Under the pieces are notes generated by a model. It was given only the letters and a program-made list of their open reading frames with translations, was not told the origin of the DNA and made no database searches. A program made the translations under genes and the position numbers. Shown here piece by piece: positions 15,708 through 25,475 of a DNA stretch of 40,630 bases (position 1 is its first letter; the number at the start of each line of letters is the position of its first letter). Source of the stretch: Flavobacteriaceae bacterium PS02337 (GTDB lineage: Bacteria > Bacteroidota > Bacteroidia > Flavobacteriales > Flavobacteriaceae); assembly GCA_029959285.1 (NCBI GenBank), contig JASCOE010000023.1, positions 1-40,630 of the forward strand, in the 5' to 3' direction.

Positions 15708-17189
15708 ATGAGCAATTTATCACAATCACACAGAATATTATTTTTAAACACACTTGCTTTTGCAGTCTGTTTTGCCTGTTGGACTTTAAATGGTGTTTTA
15801 GTCACATTTTTAGTGGATCAGGAAATTTTTGATTGGAATGTAGTTCAAATCGGGTGGTTACTGGGAATTCCAATACTTACAGGCTCGCTCATGCGGTTAC
15901 CAATGGGGATTTTAACAGATAAATATGGAGGTCGCGTGGTCTACTCTGCTTTGCTGATTTTGGCATCTATTCCATTGTTTTTGCTTCCTTTTGCTGCTAA
16001 TTTTTGGATGTTTGCATTATTGAGCTTTATGTTCGGAATGGTAGGAACAAGTTTTGCTGTTGGTGTGGCCTATACTTCACTATGGTATCCTAAAGAATGG
16101 CAAGGACGTGCCTTAGGAATTTTCGGAATGGGTACTGCAGGAGCTTCTATTACTCCCTTTATAGCACCCAGTATGCTAAAATACTTTTCAGAGTCAGATC
16201 CAGTAAATGGGTGGAAATATTTGCCTGTTATTTACGGTGTAGTATTGTTGACGATGGGTATTGTTTTTATTCTTTTTTCGAAAACTAAAAAAATAGAAGC
16301 AAAAGCAAAAACAGTTAAAGAACTTTTACAACCGCTTAAAGAGGTGCGTGTTTGGCGCTTTGGAACCTATTACTTTTTGCTGTTTGGTTCGTTTGTGTCA
16401 TTTTCCCAATGGTTGTTGCCTAATTTTATGAATGTTTATCATACAACTTTAATTTTAGGAGGGCTGTTTACTACTTGTTTTAGTTTACCAGCTGGTATTA
16501 TTCGTGCTTTTGGAGGATTTTTATCCGATAAATTTGGAGCAAGAAAAGTGATGTATTGGGTATTGAGTACTTCGGTAGTGTTGAGTTTTTTACTTTTGTT
16601 TCCAAAAATGAATATTACTACTTCCGGTAGCGGCTTGATGGCAGCAAAAGCAGGAACGGTTACACAAGTTTCACCATCTAAAATAGTTATTGGAGAAAAA
16701 GAATATTTAGTTACTTCAAAAGATGTTAATGCAGAGCACAATCCGTTTTTTCCGTCTAAAAAAACATGGCAGGAAGTTGTTGTAGCAGAAAATCAAAAAG
16801 TTCAGAAAAAAGAATTAATTGCAGACGGAATCACGCAAATTCATTTTGAAGCGAATATGTGGGTTTATCTTGTCTTGGTTATTTTAATTGGGACTTGTTG
16901 GGGAATTGGTTCGGCAGCAGTTTACAAACACATTCCTGAATATTTTCCAAATCAGGTAGGGGTCATAGGAGGAATGGTTGGAATGATTGGCGGTTTGGGA
17001 GGATTTATTGGTCCAATAGTTTTTGGATACCTGCTTGCTTTTACTGGTTTTTGGACCAGTTCATGGCTGTTTATCTTTGTCTTATCCATTATTTGTTTGA
17101 TTTGGATGCACCGTGTAATTGTAAAAGTGACTAAAGAAAAACTACCTGAATTTGCTCAGGATATGGATAGAAAAGATGTTATAGAATAG
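15708..17189 (+). CDS. narK: Nitrate/nitrite transporter, major facilitator superfamily
   Basis: A 493-residue transporter with 12 predicted helices and both nitrate signatures: substrate arginines in SLMRLPMG (R63) and GIIRAFGG (R266), and the glycine-rich stretch GTSFAVGVAYTSLWYPKEW plus the later GGMVGMIGGLGGFIGP. Between the two helices around residues 300 and 385 lies an 80-residue soluble, beta-rich insert (GTVTQVSPSKIVIGEKEYLV and onward) not found in compact NarK proteins. It starts the nitrate module, about 260 bases before the cytochrome b gene, and has its own Fnr-type promoter. Nitrate uptake for the cytoplasmic reductase encoded next to it is the likely role; nitrite export is also possible. 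Confidence 0.93.
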   Translation: MSNLSQSHRILFLNTLAFAVCFACWTLNGVLVTFLVDQEIFDWNVVQIGWLLGIPILTGSLMRLPMGILTDKYGGRVVYSALLILASIPLFLLPFAANFWMFALLSFMFGMVGTSFAVGVAYTSLWYPKEWQGRALGIFGMGTAGASITPFIAPSMLKYFSESDPVNGWKYLPVIYGVVLLTMGIVFILFSKTKKIEAKAKTVKELLQPLKEVRVWRFGTYYFLLFGSFVSFSQWLLPNFMNVYHTTLILGGLFTTCFSLPAGIIRAFGGFLSDKFGARKVMYWVLSTSVVLSFLLLFPKMNITTSGSGLMAAKAGTVTQVSPSKIVIGEKEYLVTSKDVNAEHNPFFPSKKTWQEVVVAENQKVQKKELIADGITQIHFEANMWVYLVLVILIGTCWGIGSAAVYKHIPEYFPNQVGVIGGMVGMIGGLGGFIGPIVFGYLLAFTGFWTSSWLFIFVLSIICLIWMHRVIVKVTKEKLPEFAQDMDRKDVIE

Positions 17190-17344
17190 CGAATGAATAT
17201 AAAATATTATTAATTTTTATTATAAATTAGAACGAAATTAATCAATTGATCTTGCAATCGATTAGCCTCTTGCTTTTTTTTTGTAAATTAACCTTCTTTA
17301 GTAGTACAACATTTTTAAAAGCTGTTTTTATAAATAGTCAGAAA

Positions 17345-17360
17345 ATGAAACCTATTTCAT
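17345..17360. promoter_or_regulatory. Palindrome upstream of the nitrate reductase module
   Basis: ATGAAACCTATTTCAT has perfect 6-base arms around CCTA and lies about 90 bases before the cytochrome b gene. Its half-sites are spaced two bases wider than the ATGAY-N4-ATCAT boxes, so it is probably for another protein or a weak variant. No perfect TAnnTTTG element lies at the usual distance; the closest is TAATTTG at 17378-17384. The rest of the narK-cytochrome b gap (17190-17448) shows nothing else. Confidence 0.35.
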
Positions 17361-17448
17361 GTATTTGGTTCGGATTGTAATTTGTAAATTAACAGTTATT
17401 CTTTAATAATTAGGGTTTAAAAGTGACTTGAAGTAATGATAATTTAAA

Positions 17449-18498
17449 ATGAAAAATAGAAACTACAATATAAAGGCTTTACTAATTGCCGCTTCCATGT
17501 CCGTGCTAATGATTATATTAGTATTTTATGGATCCAGAAAACTGCAAAATTTTGATGCGGCATTAATTACGTATTTATTTGGGACAGTATTTGCTTTTTT
17601 TGGTATTGTATACCGTTATTCTGTTTGGCTGCAAAGGCCGCCAACGTGGATTTATTTCAAAAGAGGAGTAAGTTACTTGTTTACGGGAAAAGTGTTTTCT
17701 CACTTTTGGTTTGCTTCAAAAGAAACAATTGAAAATATTGCTTTTCAGAAATTTATTTATCCCCGGGGCAAATATCGGTGGATGGCGCATTTTATGATTG
17801 CCATAGGCTGTACTTCCGCTTTTTTAATTACGATTCCATTGACTTTTGGATGGATTCATTTTACTATGGCCCCCGATTCAATATCGGTTTACGAAGCACA
17901 TTTTTTCGGTTTCAAGGTCATGGAATTTAAATTGGGTTCCATTATGGCCTTCCTAACCTTTCATGCCCTGAACTGGTCTTCTTACTTGGTTATTTTCGGT
18001 TCGTTATACTACTTAAGAAGACGTTTGACCAATCCTGGTTTAATTGCTACTCAAACTTTTGAAGGCGATTTATTACCCCTAATTTTATTAATTGCTATTT
18101 CCGCTACAGGATTGGGGCTAACCTATTCCTATCAGTTTATGAAAGGTTTTGCATTTGATTTCCTAGCTGTTCTGCATGCAGTAACGGTAATTATGTTTTT
18201 AATCTGGATTCCGTTTGGAAAGTTTTTTCATATCATTCAGCGTCCGGCACAAATTGGGGCACATATATATAAAAAGCAGGGGATGAAAATGGGAATGGCA
18301 GTTTGTGAGCACACCGGAGAGGAATTCGCTACCAATTTGCATATAAAAGATCTTAAAACAGTAACTAAGGAATTAGGTTTCAATTTTGACAGACCGGATG
18401 GAACATCGCATTTAGATTTAAGCCCTGAAGGTAAAAGATCCCGTTTGGCACAAGCCCACTTAAAAGCACGACTGGAAGGCGGAAATTTATTTGGCTAA
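17449..18498 (+). CDS. Membrane cytochrome b subunit of the nitrate reductase module
   Basis: A 349-residue protein with about six membrane helices in the first 270 residues and a soluble, charged C-terminal tail. Histidines in helices fit heme b ligation: H113 region (WMAHFMIAIG), FHALNWSSY, VLHAVTVIMF and KFFHIIQRP. The last pair resembles the NarI/HdrC type H...P-x-x-K-x-x-H arrangement. It should oxidise quinol in the membrane and pass electrons to the Fe-S and molybdenum subunits. No Fe-S cysteine motif is present in the tail. The next gene starts 74 bases later. The call as cytochrome b is inferred from these features and the context. Confidence 0.72.
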   Translation: MKNRNYNIKALLIAASMSVLMIILVFYGSRKLQNFDAALITYLFGTVFAFFGIVYRYSVWLQRPPTWIYFKRGVSYLFTGKVFSHFWFASKETIENIAFQKFIYPRGKYRWMAHFMIAIGCTSAFLITIPLTFGWIHFTMAPDSISVYEAHFFGFKVMEFKLGSIMAFLTFHALNWSSYLVIFGSLYYLRRRLTNPGLIATQTFEGDLLPLILLIAISATGLGLTYSYQFMKGFAFDFLAVLHAVTVIMFLIWIPFGKFFHIIQRPAQIGAHIYKKQGMKMGMAVCEHTGEEFATNLHIKDLKTVTKELGFNFDRPDGTSHLDLSPEGKRSRLAQAHLKARLEGGNLFG

Positions 18499-18572
18499 TT
18501 TTTTTTAGTTGAATTGAAAATTAAAAACAACACTGGTGATTTTTTTATCGCATCGGTTAAAAAATATAAAAC

Positions 18573-20789
18573 ATGGCAAAATTACCTGTTTCGGAACAAA
18601 ACATTATCACGCAATTTGGACCTCATAAAAACTACACACCGAAAGATGGTTATGAGGGCAGGGATGAGCCAGATGAATTGGTAAAAACACATTGTTGTTT
18701 TTGTGGAATGCAGTGTGGTATTCAATTGTCGGTTAAAGACAACAAAGTAGTAGGTTTTGAACCCTGGATGGAATTTCCGTTCAACGAAGGGCGATTGTGC
18801 CCTAAAGGGGTCCAGCGCTATTTACAGAACAATCATCCGGACCGTCTCTTGTCCCCGCTAAAAAGAGTAGAAGGGCAAGGATTTGTACCAACGTCCTGGG
18901 ATGATGCGATGGGTAAAACAGTTTCTGAAATTAAAAGGATTCAGGCGCAATATGGAAACGATGCCTTCTCAGTCCTTTCGGGTGTTTCGCTAACCAATGA
19001 AAAAAGTTATTTGATGGGTAAGTTCGCCCGTGTCGCTCTAAAAACAAAAAATTTAGATTATAATGGACGCTTGTGTATGGTAAGTGCAGGAGCAGGAAAT
19101 AAAAAAGCATTTGGTCTGGACCGGGGCTCTAATAACTATTCGGATCTGGAATATGCGGAAGTAATTATTGTGGCTGGTGCCAATGTTAGTGAAACTTTCC
19201 CAACATTAACCCACTGGATTTGGAAAGCCAGAGACCGTGGTGCAAAATTGATAGTTATTGACCCAAGAATGATTCCATTAGCCAGAACAGCCGATCTTCA
19301 TTTGGATGTCCGCCCGGGAACAGATTCGGCTTTGTATGGTGCAATGCTGAAATATTTGGTGGATCATGACATGCTGGATCACGATTTTATTGCCAACCAT
19401 ACCTCAGGTTTTCAGAAGACTATAGATTCCGTAAAAGAGTATACCCTGGAATGGGCAGAGCAAGTTACAGGGATTAAAAAAGAAAAAATTCAACAGGCAG
19501 CCGAATTATGGGGCAGAGCCAAAACAAGCTTTTTACTTCATGCCCGTGGTATTGAGCATCATTCTAAAGGCGTAGATAATGTGTTGGGATGCATTAATTT
19601 GGTACTCGCAACAGGAAGAATTGGTAAGCCATATTGCGGTTATGCCACTATTACCGGACAGGGAAATGGGCAAGGCGGTAGAGAGCACGGTCATAAATGC
19701 GATCAGCTGCCAGGAAATAGGGATATTGAAAATCCGGAACATCGTAAATATATTTCAGAAGTTTGGGGTATTAATGAGAAAGATATGCCCGGAAAAGGGT
19801 TGTCGGCTTATGAAATAATCGAAGCCATTCATCGTGGGGAGATTAAAGGGCTATTATCGATTTGTTTTAATCCGCTAGTTTCCCTGCCTAACAGCAATTA
19901 TGTTCGGGAGGCTTTAGAAAAGTTAGAATTTTATGTTTGTATTGACTTTTTCTTAAACGAAACGGCCCGTCATGCCGATATTGTTTTGGCAGGATCATTA
20001 CAGGAGGAAGAAGAAGGTACAACCACTTCAGCCGAAGGGCGTGTTATCCGAATCCGTCAGGCAGTTACTCCTCCGCGAGATGCCAGAACCGATACTTCGA
20101 TTATTTTGGAATTAGCCAAACGATTAGGGGTGGAGGATAAATTTACGTATGATAGCAGCGAAGCCGTTTTTAACGAATTGCGGGTAGCCTCAAAAGGAGG
20201 AACTGCTGATTATTATGGAATTACCTACCAAAGAATTGAAGACGAAATGGGTGTTTTTTGGCCTTGTCCTGAAATAGGACATCCGGGAACACCGCGTTTA
20301 TGGGAAGATAAAAAATTTAAAACCTCAGATGAAAGGGCTCATTTTAATCCGGCACCGTACAAAGTTCCAGGTGAGGTGCCAGATGCCGATTATCCAATAA
20401 TTTTGACGACAGGACGTGTGGTTTCTCAATATTTGAGTGGTACACAAACACGAAGAATTGGAAAATTGGTTGATCAGTATCCGGAGCCTTTATTGGAAAT
20501 TCATCCAAATTTAGCCCAACAATACGGCATCAAACAAAGGGAATTAATAAAAGTTACTACCCGGCGTGGTGAAGGCATTTTTCCTGCAAACATTGTAGAA
20601 ACGATTCGCGAAGACACGGTTTTTATACCGTACCACTGGTCTGGAAAAAAATCAGCAAACCAATTAACTCCCGGAACATTAGATCCTATTTCTAAAATTC
20701 CGGAATTCAAAGTTTGTGCCTGTCATCTGGAACCTTTGCGTGAAATAGCACCACCTTCGAGCGAATCTATGGCTTACGCTAGTGTTTAA
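18573..20789 (+). CDS. Molybdopterin oxidoreductase, nitrate reductase catalytic subunit (NasC/NarB/NapA-like)
   Basis: A 738-residue member of the DMSO-reductase superfamily. The [4Fe-4S] ligands are C41, C44, C48 and C76 (CCFCGMQC ... GRLCPKG). The molybdenum ligand is probably C168 in [10 protein letters not shown], as in NapA/NasC-type nitrate reductases. Cofactor-binding motifs include [14 protein letters not shown] and [12 protein letters not shown]. The C-terminal MoCo domain begins near 610. There is no Tat signal, so it is cytoplasmic. It could be assimilatory, but the Fnr-type promoter of the module, NarK, and the membrane cytochrome b and Fe-S partners indicate respiration. Nitrate as substrate is inferred from family and NarK. 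No MoCo synthesis genes are nearby. Confidence 0.88.
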   Translation: MAKLPVSEQNIITQFGPHKNYTPKDGYEGRDEPDELVKTHCCFCGMQCGIQLSVKDNKVVGFEPWMEFPFNEGRLCPKGVQRYLQNNHPDRLLSPLKRVEGQGFVPTSWDDAMGKTVSEIKRIQAQYGNDAFSVLSGVSLTNEKSYLMGKFARVALKTKNLDYNGRLCMVSAGAGNKKAFGLDRGSNNYSDLEYAEVIIVAGANVSETFPTLTHWIWKARDRGAKLIVIDPRMIPLARTADLHLDVRPGTDSALYGAMLKYLVDHDMLDHDFIANHTSGFQKTIDSVKEYTLEWAEQVTGIKKEKIQQAAELWGRAKTSFLLHARGIEHHSKGVDNVLGCINLVLATGRIGKPYCGYATITGQGNGQGGREHGHKCDQLPGNRDIENPEHRKYISEVWGINEKDMPGKGLSAYEIIEAIHRGEIKGLLSICFNPLVSLPNSNYVREALEKLEFYVCIDFFLNETARHADIVLAGSLQEEEEGTTTSAEGRVIRIRQAVTPPRDARTDTSIILELAKRLGVEDKFTYDSSEAVFNELRVASKGGTADYYGITYQRIEDEMGVFWPCPEIGHPGTPRLWEDKKFKTSDERAHFNPAPYKVPGEVPDADYPIILTTGRVVSQYLSGTQTRRIGKLVDQYPEPLLEIHPNLAQQYGIKQRELIKVTTRRGEGIFPANIVETIREDTVFIPYHWSGKKSANQLTPGTLDPISKIPEFKVCACHLEPLREIAPPSSESMAYASV

Positions 20790-20806
20790 CAACTAAAAAA
20801 CAAAAA

Positions 20807-21376
20807 ATGAATTATACCAATTTTAATAAAAATGAAGAGTTTTTTGTAGATATGCAACGTTGCATTGGCTGTAAAGCCTGCGAAATGGCTTGTGCTGAAT
20901 GCGAAACCAATGGTCAGGAATCTTTAATTCACGTAAATTATGTCGATAGGGCATCAACTGTGCAAACTACTGTACAGGTGTGTATGCATTGTGACGATCC
21001 TGTTTGTGCAAATGTATGTCCTGCTGATGCTATTTCAAAAGACGAATTCGGAATTGTTCATACTGCCAATACGGAAAGATGTATTGGTTGTTCGAATTGT
21101 GTGATGGCCTGTCCATTTGGCGTGCCTAAAAAAGAAGAGTCCTACGATTTGATGATGAAATGTACGATGTGCTACGACAGAACAAGCGTGGGCAAAAAAC
21201 CTATGTGTGCTACGGTTTGTCCAAGTGGGGCTTTGTTTTACGGCACCAGAGAGGAAATACAGGAAATGCGTCCAAATAGTTCGCCAGTAAATACTTTCCT
21301 TTTTGGAGAAGAGGTAGTGAATACAAAAGTTAATATTATGATGCCAAAAGGCAGTAATCAATTAATAATTTATTAG
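20807..21376 (+). CDS. Four-cluster [4Fe-4S] electron-transfer subunit (DmsB/NrfC type)
   Basis: A 189-residue ferredoxin-like protein with 16 cysteines in four groups: C19/C22/C25/C29, C59/C62/C67/C71, C92/C95/C98/C102 and C119/C122/C134/C138. This is the pattern of DmsB, NrfC and NarH-like subunits that carry electrons from a membrane quinol dehydrogenase to a molybdopterin enzyme. It lacks a signal peptide, so it sits on the cytoplasmic side with the catalytic subunit, 17 bases after it. Confidence 0.93.
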   Translation: MNYTNFNKNEEFFVDMQRCIGCKACEMACAECETNGQESLIHVNYVDRASTVQTTVQVCMHCDDPVCANVCPADAISKDEFGIVHTANTERCIGCSNCVMACPFGVPKKEESYDLMMKCTMCYDRTSVGKKPMCATVCPSGALFYGTREEIQEMRPNSSPVNTFLFGEEVVNTKVNIMMPKGSNQLIIY

Positions 21377-21381
21377 AATTC

Positions 21382-21900
21382 ATGTCTAAAGAAGATAATT
21401 TAAATAAAAACTGGAAAAAAGATTTTCCAATCGAAAAACAACAGGCAACCAATGTGAGCCGTCGCGATTTTGCTAAATTCCTTACACTAGTATCAGGCGG
21501 GTTAATGGTTGGGAGTGGTCTGGTGGCAGCCAAAGCGCACCTATTTCCAAAAGATGAGCTGAATGGAGAGCACTTTGTATGTAAAAAAGAAGAGGTGCCT
21601 GTAGGGGGTACACGTGCTTTTGTTATCGAAGGAAGTACAATCCCTTATATATTGATTCATCTGGAGACGGGAGAATTCAAAGCGTATGAACAAAAATGCA
21701 CCCATCTTTCCTGCTCTGTTTTTTATAAGCCTGGCACGGGAGTTATTCATTGTCCTTGTCACGAAGGTTCTTTTGACGCTCAAACCGGAGATGTTATCGC
21801 TGGCCCCCCGCCCAGAGCTTTGCCTAAATTGGAAGTGCTTTTTAAAGAGAATGCCATTTATGTAAGAGCATCAGAGAATCTGGAAGAGAAACCAGGATAA
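21382..21900 (+). CDS. Rieske [2Fe-2S] protein with Tat-type signal anchor
   Basis: A 172-residue Rieske protein. The cluster ligands are C106 and H108 (CTH) and C124 and H127 (CPCH), with C111 and C126 forming the disulfide seen in quinol-oxidising Rieske proteins. The N-terminus has a twin-arginine motif SRRDFAKFL (26-34) followed by a hydrophobic stretch, so the cluster should face the periplasm, with the protein anchored by the uncleaved signal. It is five bases after the Fe-S gene. A high-potential, outward-facing Rieske centre in a nitrate reductase operon suggests quinol oxidation like that of a bc complex, with the cytochrome b as partner (inference). Confidence 0.92.
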   Translation: MSKEDNLNKNWKKDFPIEKQQATNVSRRDFAKFLTLVSGGLMVGSGLVAAKAHLFPKDELNGEHFVCKKEEVPVGGTRAFVIEGSTIPYILIHLETGEFKAYEQKCTHLSCSVFYKPGTGVIHCPCHEGSFDAQTGDVIAGPPPRALPKLEVLFKENAIYVRASENLEEKPG

Positions 21901-21919
21901 ATCCCTAAAATAAAAAACC

Positions 21920-22174
21920 ATGAGTACTTTTAGAACTAGTCAGAATCAAGCCAATCCAAATAAATTAAACGCGATACTTTCTACTATTATTTTTATATTA
22001 ATACTAAATGTGACTATTCAAATTTGGTTATTATATGCCGCCTTGAACAATGCTTTGGATAATAATAAAGAAATCCTTATTCCTGCATTTATAGCTTCAT
22101 TGATATTATTTCTGATAGGAATCGGTTTGCTTTATTACTTACCAATTGGAAATTTGAAGAATAAACGGTTATAA
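21920..22174 (+). CDS. Small two-helix membrane protein
   Basis: An 84-residue protein with two predicted membrane helices (about 17-42 and 52-74), a polar N-terminus and a basic tail. It starts 19 bases after the Rieske stop and ends the nitrate module. I do not recognise an enzymatic motif. An accessory or assembly subunit of the complex is plausible from position only. Confidence 0.7.
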   Translation: MSTFRTSQNQANPNKLNAILSTIIFILILNVTIQIWLLYAALNNALDNNKEILIPAFIASLILFLIGIGLLYYLPIGNLKNKRL

Positions 22175-22225
22175 ATTTATTTTAGAGTTTCAAATTAATA
22201 TTTTCTTTAGATGTGAAGCAAAGTG

Positions 22226-22784
22226 ATGTTGCTTATTATAAAAAATATGGTTTGTGACCGCTGTATTATGGTGGTGCAGAATGAATTGGGAAAGTTAGGC
22301 TTAAAACTAAAGAGCATAAAGCTGGGGGAGATTACACTTAGCAGCGAACCTACGACTCAAGAATTATTTAAATTGGAAAAACGCTGCTTACATTAGGATT
22401 TGAAATCATTGACGATAAGAGAAACAGAACTGTAGAAAGAATAAAAATATAATTATTGATTTAGTACATCATCAAAAAAAAGGTGTAAAAACCAATCTTT
22501 CCGATGTATTAAGCGACAAACTTCAACATGATTACAATTATTTGTCCAACCTGTTTTCCGAAGCGCAAGACACCACCATTGAAAAGTACTTCATCGCCCA
22601 AAAAATAGAAAAGATAAAAGAACTATTGGTTTATGACGAATTGTCCCTCAGTGAAATTGCATTTCACCTTAATTACTCCAGTGTTGCTTATCTAAGCAAC
22701 CAGTTCAAAAAGGTAACCGGGCTTACTCCGAGCTATTTCAAGCAAAGACGGGAGGATAAAAGAAAACCATCGGATAAGGTCTAA
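22226..22784 (+). pseudogene. AraC-family regulator with N-terminal CxxC, two frameshifts
   Basis: Three successive frames join into one AraC protein of about 186 residues. Frame one (ATG 22226) gives KNMVCDRCIMVVQNELGKLG, a metal-site-like N-terminus, up to the GAAAAACG run near 22378. Frame two gives LGFEIIDDKRNRTVERIK, up to the A-run near 22445. Frame three gives the linker and the two C-terminal helix-turn-helices (LSLSEIAFHLNYSSVAYLSNQFKK). In both breaks one A seems to be missing from a run of A. Such regulators commonly precede copper ATPases in Bacteroidetes, as here. Either the gene is dead or the two homopolymer calls are sequencing errors. The annotatable intact frame is only 22542-22784. 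Confidence 0.8.
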
Positions 22785-22871
22785 GTAAATCTTACAAATC
22801 CATTTCATAATTCCACAACGCTTCCCACCCATATTATCCCAATTTTGTATTGTTAATTAAAGCAAAAAAAA

Positions 22872-25289
22872 ATGGCAACAGATAAAAAGAAGCAAGTCAT
22901 TTATCTTCCCTTGGAAGATGTAGAAAGCGAACATTGTGCACTCATCGTTGAAAAGGGACTGGCAAGATTGAAAAGCATAGAAACACACCAGGTAGAGCTG
23001 AACAACCGCAGGGCTGTTATCACGGTTGACAACACACAAGCGGTAGCGGAAGCGATCAAAGCAATCAAGGACTTGGGGTATGGCGTTTCGACCGTAAAAA
23101 ACACGTTTCCAGTATTGGGCATGACGTGCGCCTCTTGCGCGGGCAGTGCTGAGAGCATTGTTACATACGAGCCAGGAGTGGTAAGCGCTGCTGTAAATTT
23201 TGCAACGGGTAATCTTACCGTTGAATACCTGCCCAATATGACCGATGCGGCCAAACTGCAAAAAGCGGTACAATCTATCGGTTACGATTTATTGATTGAG
23301 GATGAAACCAAACAACAGGAAACTTTAGAAGTAATCCATGCTCAAAAATTCCAGAATCTAAAAATCAAAACCATTTGGGCAACTATCTTGTCTTTTCCTG
23401 TGGTTGTTATTGGGATGTTCTTTATGAATATGCCCTACGCAGACCCTATAATGTGGCTGTTTTCTACACTTGTTGTCTTATGGTTAGGCAAAGATTTTTT
23501 CATCAATGCATGGAAACAAGCTATACACCGTTCAGCCAATATGGATACACTGGTGGCACTCAGTACAGGCATTGCATATCTGTTCAGTGTATTCAATATG
23601 TTGCTGCCTGAATTTTGGCACAGGCGCGGATTACACGCCCATGTTTATTTTGAAGCGGCGTCTGTTATTATTGCATTCATTCTGCTGGGAAAATTACTGG
23701 AAGAAAAAGCCAAAGGGAATACCTCTTCAGCAATTAAAAAGCTGATGGGCCTACAGTCCAAAACCGTCATCGTGATACTACCGGACGGAACCCAAAAACA
23801 GACTGCTATTGAAGAGGTAGCTACAGGTGACGTTATTCTTGTAAAGCCGGGCGAAAAAATTGCAGTGGATGGTATAGTAACCTCAGGGAGTTCCTATGTT
23901 GATGAGAGTATGCTTAGCGGCGAGCCGATACCAGTACTAAAAAAAGGAAGTGAAAAAGTATTTGCAGGAACGATTAACCAAAAAGGGAGCTTTCAATTTA
24001 AGGCCGTTAAAGTAGGAAAAGAAACGATGCTTGCCCAAATTATCAAAACCGTACAGGATGCGCAGGGAAACAAAGCACCTGTACAGAAATTGGTAGATAA
24101 GATTGCCGGTATATTTGTTCCTGTTGTGATAAGAATTGCCATCCTGACATTTATGTTGTGGTTTGTTTTGGATGGCGATAACGGAGTGGTACATGGATTG
24201 CTCGTAGCCGTTACGGTATTGGTTATCGCCTGTCCCTGTGCCTTGGGTTTAGCAACACCAACCGCTATTATGGTAGGTGTTGGTAAAGGTGCTGAGAATG
24301 GTATCCTGATTAAAGATGCTGAAAGCCTTGAACTGGCAAAGAAAGTTGACGCTATTGTTTTAGACAAAACCGGAACCATTACTGAGGGGCGGCCAGAGGT
24401 TACGGGTTTCAAATGGCTGAACAATGATGATGCAGCCAGCAATGTTTTAATGAGCATTGAAAAACAATCGGAGCACCCATTGGCAGAAGCCGTAGTGAAA
24501 CATTTTGACGGCTTACCGACACCCACATTGTCCGGTTTTGAAAGTATAACAGGTAAAGGTGCAAAAGCCGGCCATGACAATGACACCTATTATGTGGGCA
24601 ATAAAAAGTTATTGGCAGAAAACAATATCATTATTGATGACCAATTACAAATCCAGGCCGAACAATGGGGCAGCCAGTCCAAAACTGTTATTTGGTTTTT
24701 AAACAGTAGACAAGCTCTTGCTGTAATTGCAATATCTGACAATATAAAAGAAAAATCAGCACAGGCTATCCAGGAAATGCAGGCTATGGGCATTGACCTT
24801 TATATGCTTACCGGAGATAATGAAGCCACTGCGAAAGCCATTGCTGAGCAAACAGGTATCAGACATTATAAGGCAGAGGTGCTGCCCCAGCATAAAGCCG
24901 CTTTTATAAAAGAACTCCAGCAACAAGGAAAAATCGTTGCAATGGTGGGCGATGGAATCAATGACAGTACCGCCCTTGCAACTGCCGATGTTAGTATAGC
25001 AATGGGTAAAGGAAGTGATATTGCAATGGATGTAGCCAAGATGACCATTATATCATCGGATCTTACCAAAATTCCACAGGCAATAAGATTATCCAAACAG
25101 ACAGTAGCTACCATAAAACAAAATCTGTTTTGGACATTTGTCTATAATCTGATTGGTATTCCCATTGCAGCGGGCATTCTCTATCCGATAAACGGCTTTT
25201 TGCTTAACCCTATGATTGCAGGCGCTGCAATGGCATTCAGCAGTATAAGTGTGGTAAGTAACAGCTTGCGTTTAAAATGGAAAAAGTAA
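22872..25289 (+). CDS. copA: Cu+-exporting P1B-type ATPase
   Basis: An 805-residue P1B ATPase that exports Cu+ to the periplasm. A first heavy-metal domain (about 5-75) is degenerate (VESEHCALIVEKG), and a second (about 78-145) has the full GMTCASC (83-89). Membrane CPC is at 454-456, the A-domain SGEP at 349-352, the phosphorylation site DKTGT at 498-502, the N-domain SEHPLAE around 533-539, and then MLTGDN and GDGINDS. C-terminal YN and MAFSSISVVSNS complete the Cu+ site. It begins 87 bases after the AraC gene and its DNA is visibly less AT-rich than the denitrification genes, which suggests acquisition. Supplying copper export next to a copper nitrite reductase is plausible but the genes are in separate blocks. 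Confidence 0.96.
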   Translation: MATDKKKQVIYLPLEDVESEHCALIVEKGLARLKSIETHQVELNNRRAVITVDNTQAVAEAIKAIKDLGYGVSTVKNTFPVLGMTCASCAGSAESIVTYEPGVVSAAVNFATGNLTVEYLPNMTDAAKLQKAVQSIGYDLLIEDETKQQETLEVIHAQKFQNLKIKTIWATILSFPVVVIGMFFMNMPYADPIMWLFSTLVVLWLGKDFFINAWKQAIHRSANMDTLVALSTGIAYLFSVFNMLLPEFWHRRGLHAHVYFEAASVIIAFILLGKLLEEKAKGNTSSAIKKLMGLQSKTVIVILPDGTQKQTAIEEVATGDVILVKPGEKIAVDGIVTSGSSYVDESMLSGEPIPVLKKGSEKVFAGTINQKGSFQFKAVKVGKETMLAQIIKTVQDAQGNKAPVQKLVDKIAGIFVPVVIRIAILTFMLWFVLDGDNGVVHGLLVAVTVLVIACPCALGLATPTAIMVGVGKGAENGILIKDAESLELAKKVDAIVLDKTGTITEGRPEVTGFKWLNNDDAASNVLMSIEKQSEHPLAEAVVKHFDGLPTPTLSGFESITGKGAKAGHDNDTYYVGNKKLLAENNIIIDDQLQIQAEQWGSQSKTVIWFLNSRQALAVIAISDNIKEKSAQAIQEMQAMGIDLYMLTGDNEATAKAIAEQTGIRHYKAEVLPQHKAAFIKELQQQGKIVAMVGDGINDSTALATADVSIAMGKGSDIAMDVAKMTIISSDLTKIPQAIRLSKQTVATIKQNLFWTFVYNLIGIPIAAGILYPINGFLLNPMIAGAAMAFSSISVVSNSLRLKWKK

Positions 25290-25475
25290 AACAGTAAATC
25301 TCACAAATCAATAAATAAAACAATACATGGGGCATCATACCGAAATTTGTATTTATAAATAACTTTCTAAAAAAGTAAAAAATGGAGAATAATAATCTTC
25401 AATTAAACAAATATCAATTGGCTGCTGAGGAGCCCGGATCTTTAAACTGATAAAAATAAAGTGAGATTATAAAAA

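Noticed and set aside
17345-17360. ATGAAACCTATTTCAT as a fifth Fnr-type box
   Set aside because: The half-sites are two bases further apart than in the other boxes and no perfect TAnnTTTG lies 33 bp away. It is kept only as a low-confidence palindrome.
22872-24586. Long minus-strand frames opposite copA
   Set aside because: They are antisense shadows of a well-conserved P-type ATPase and have no domain character.
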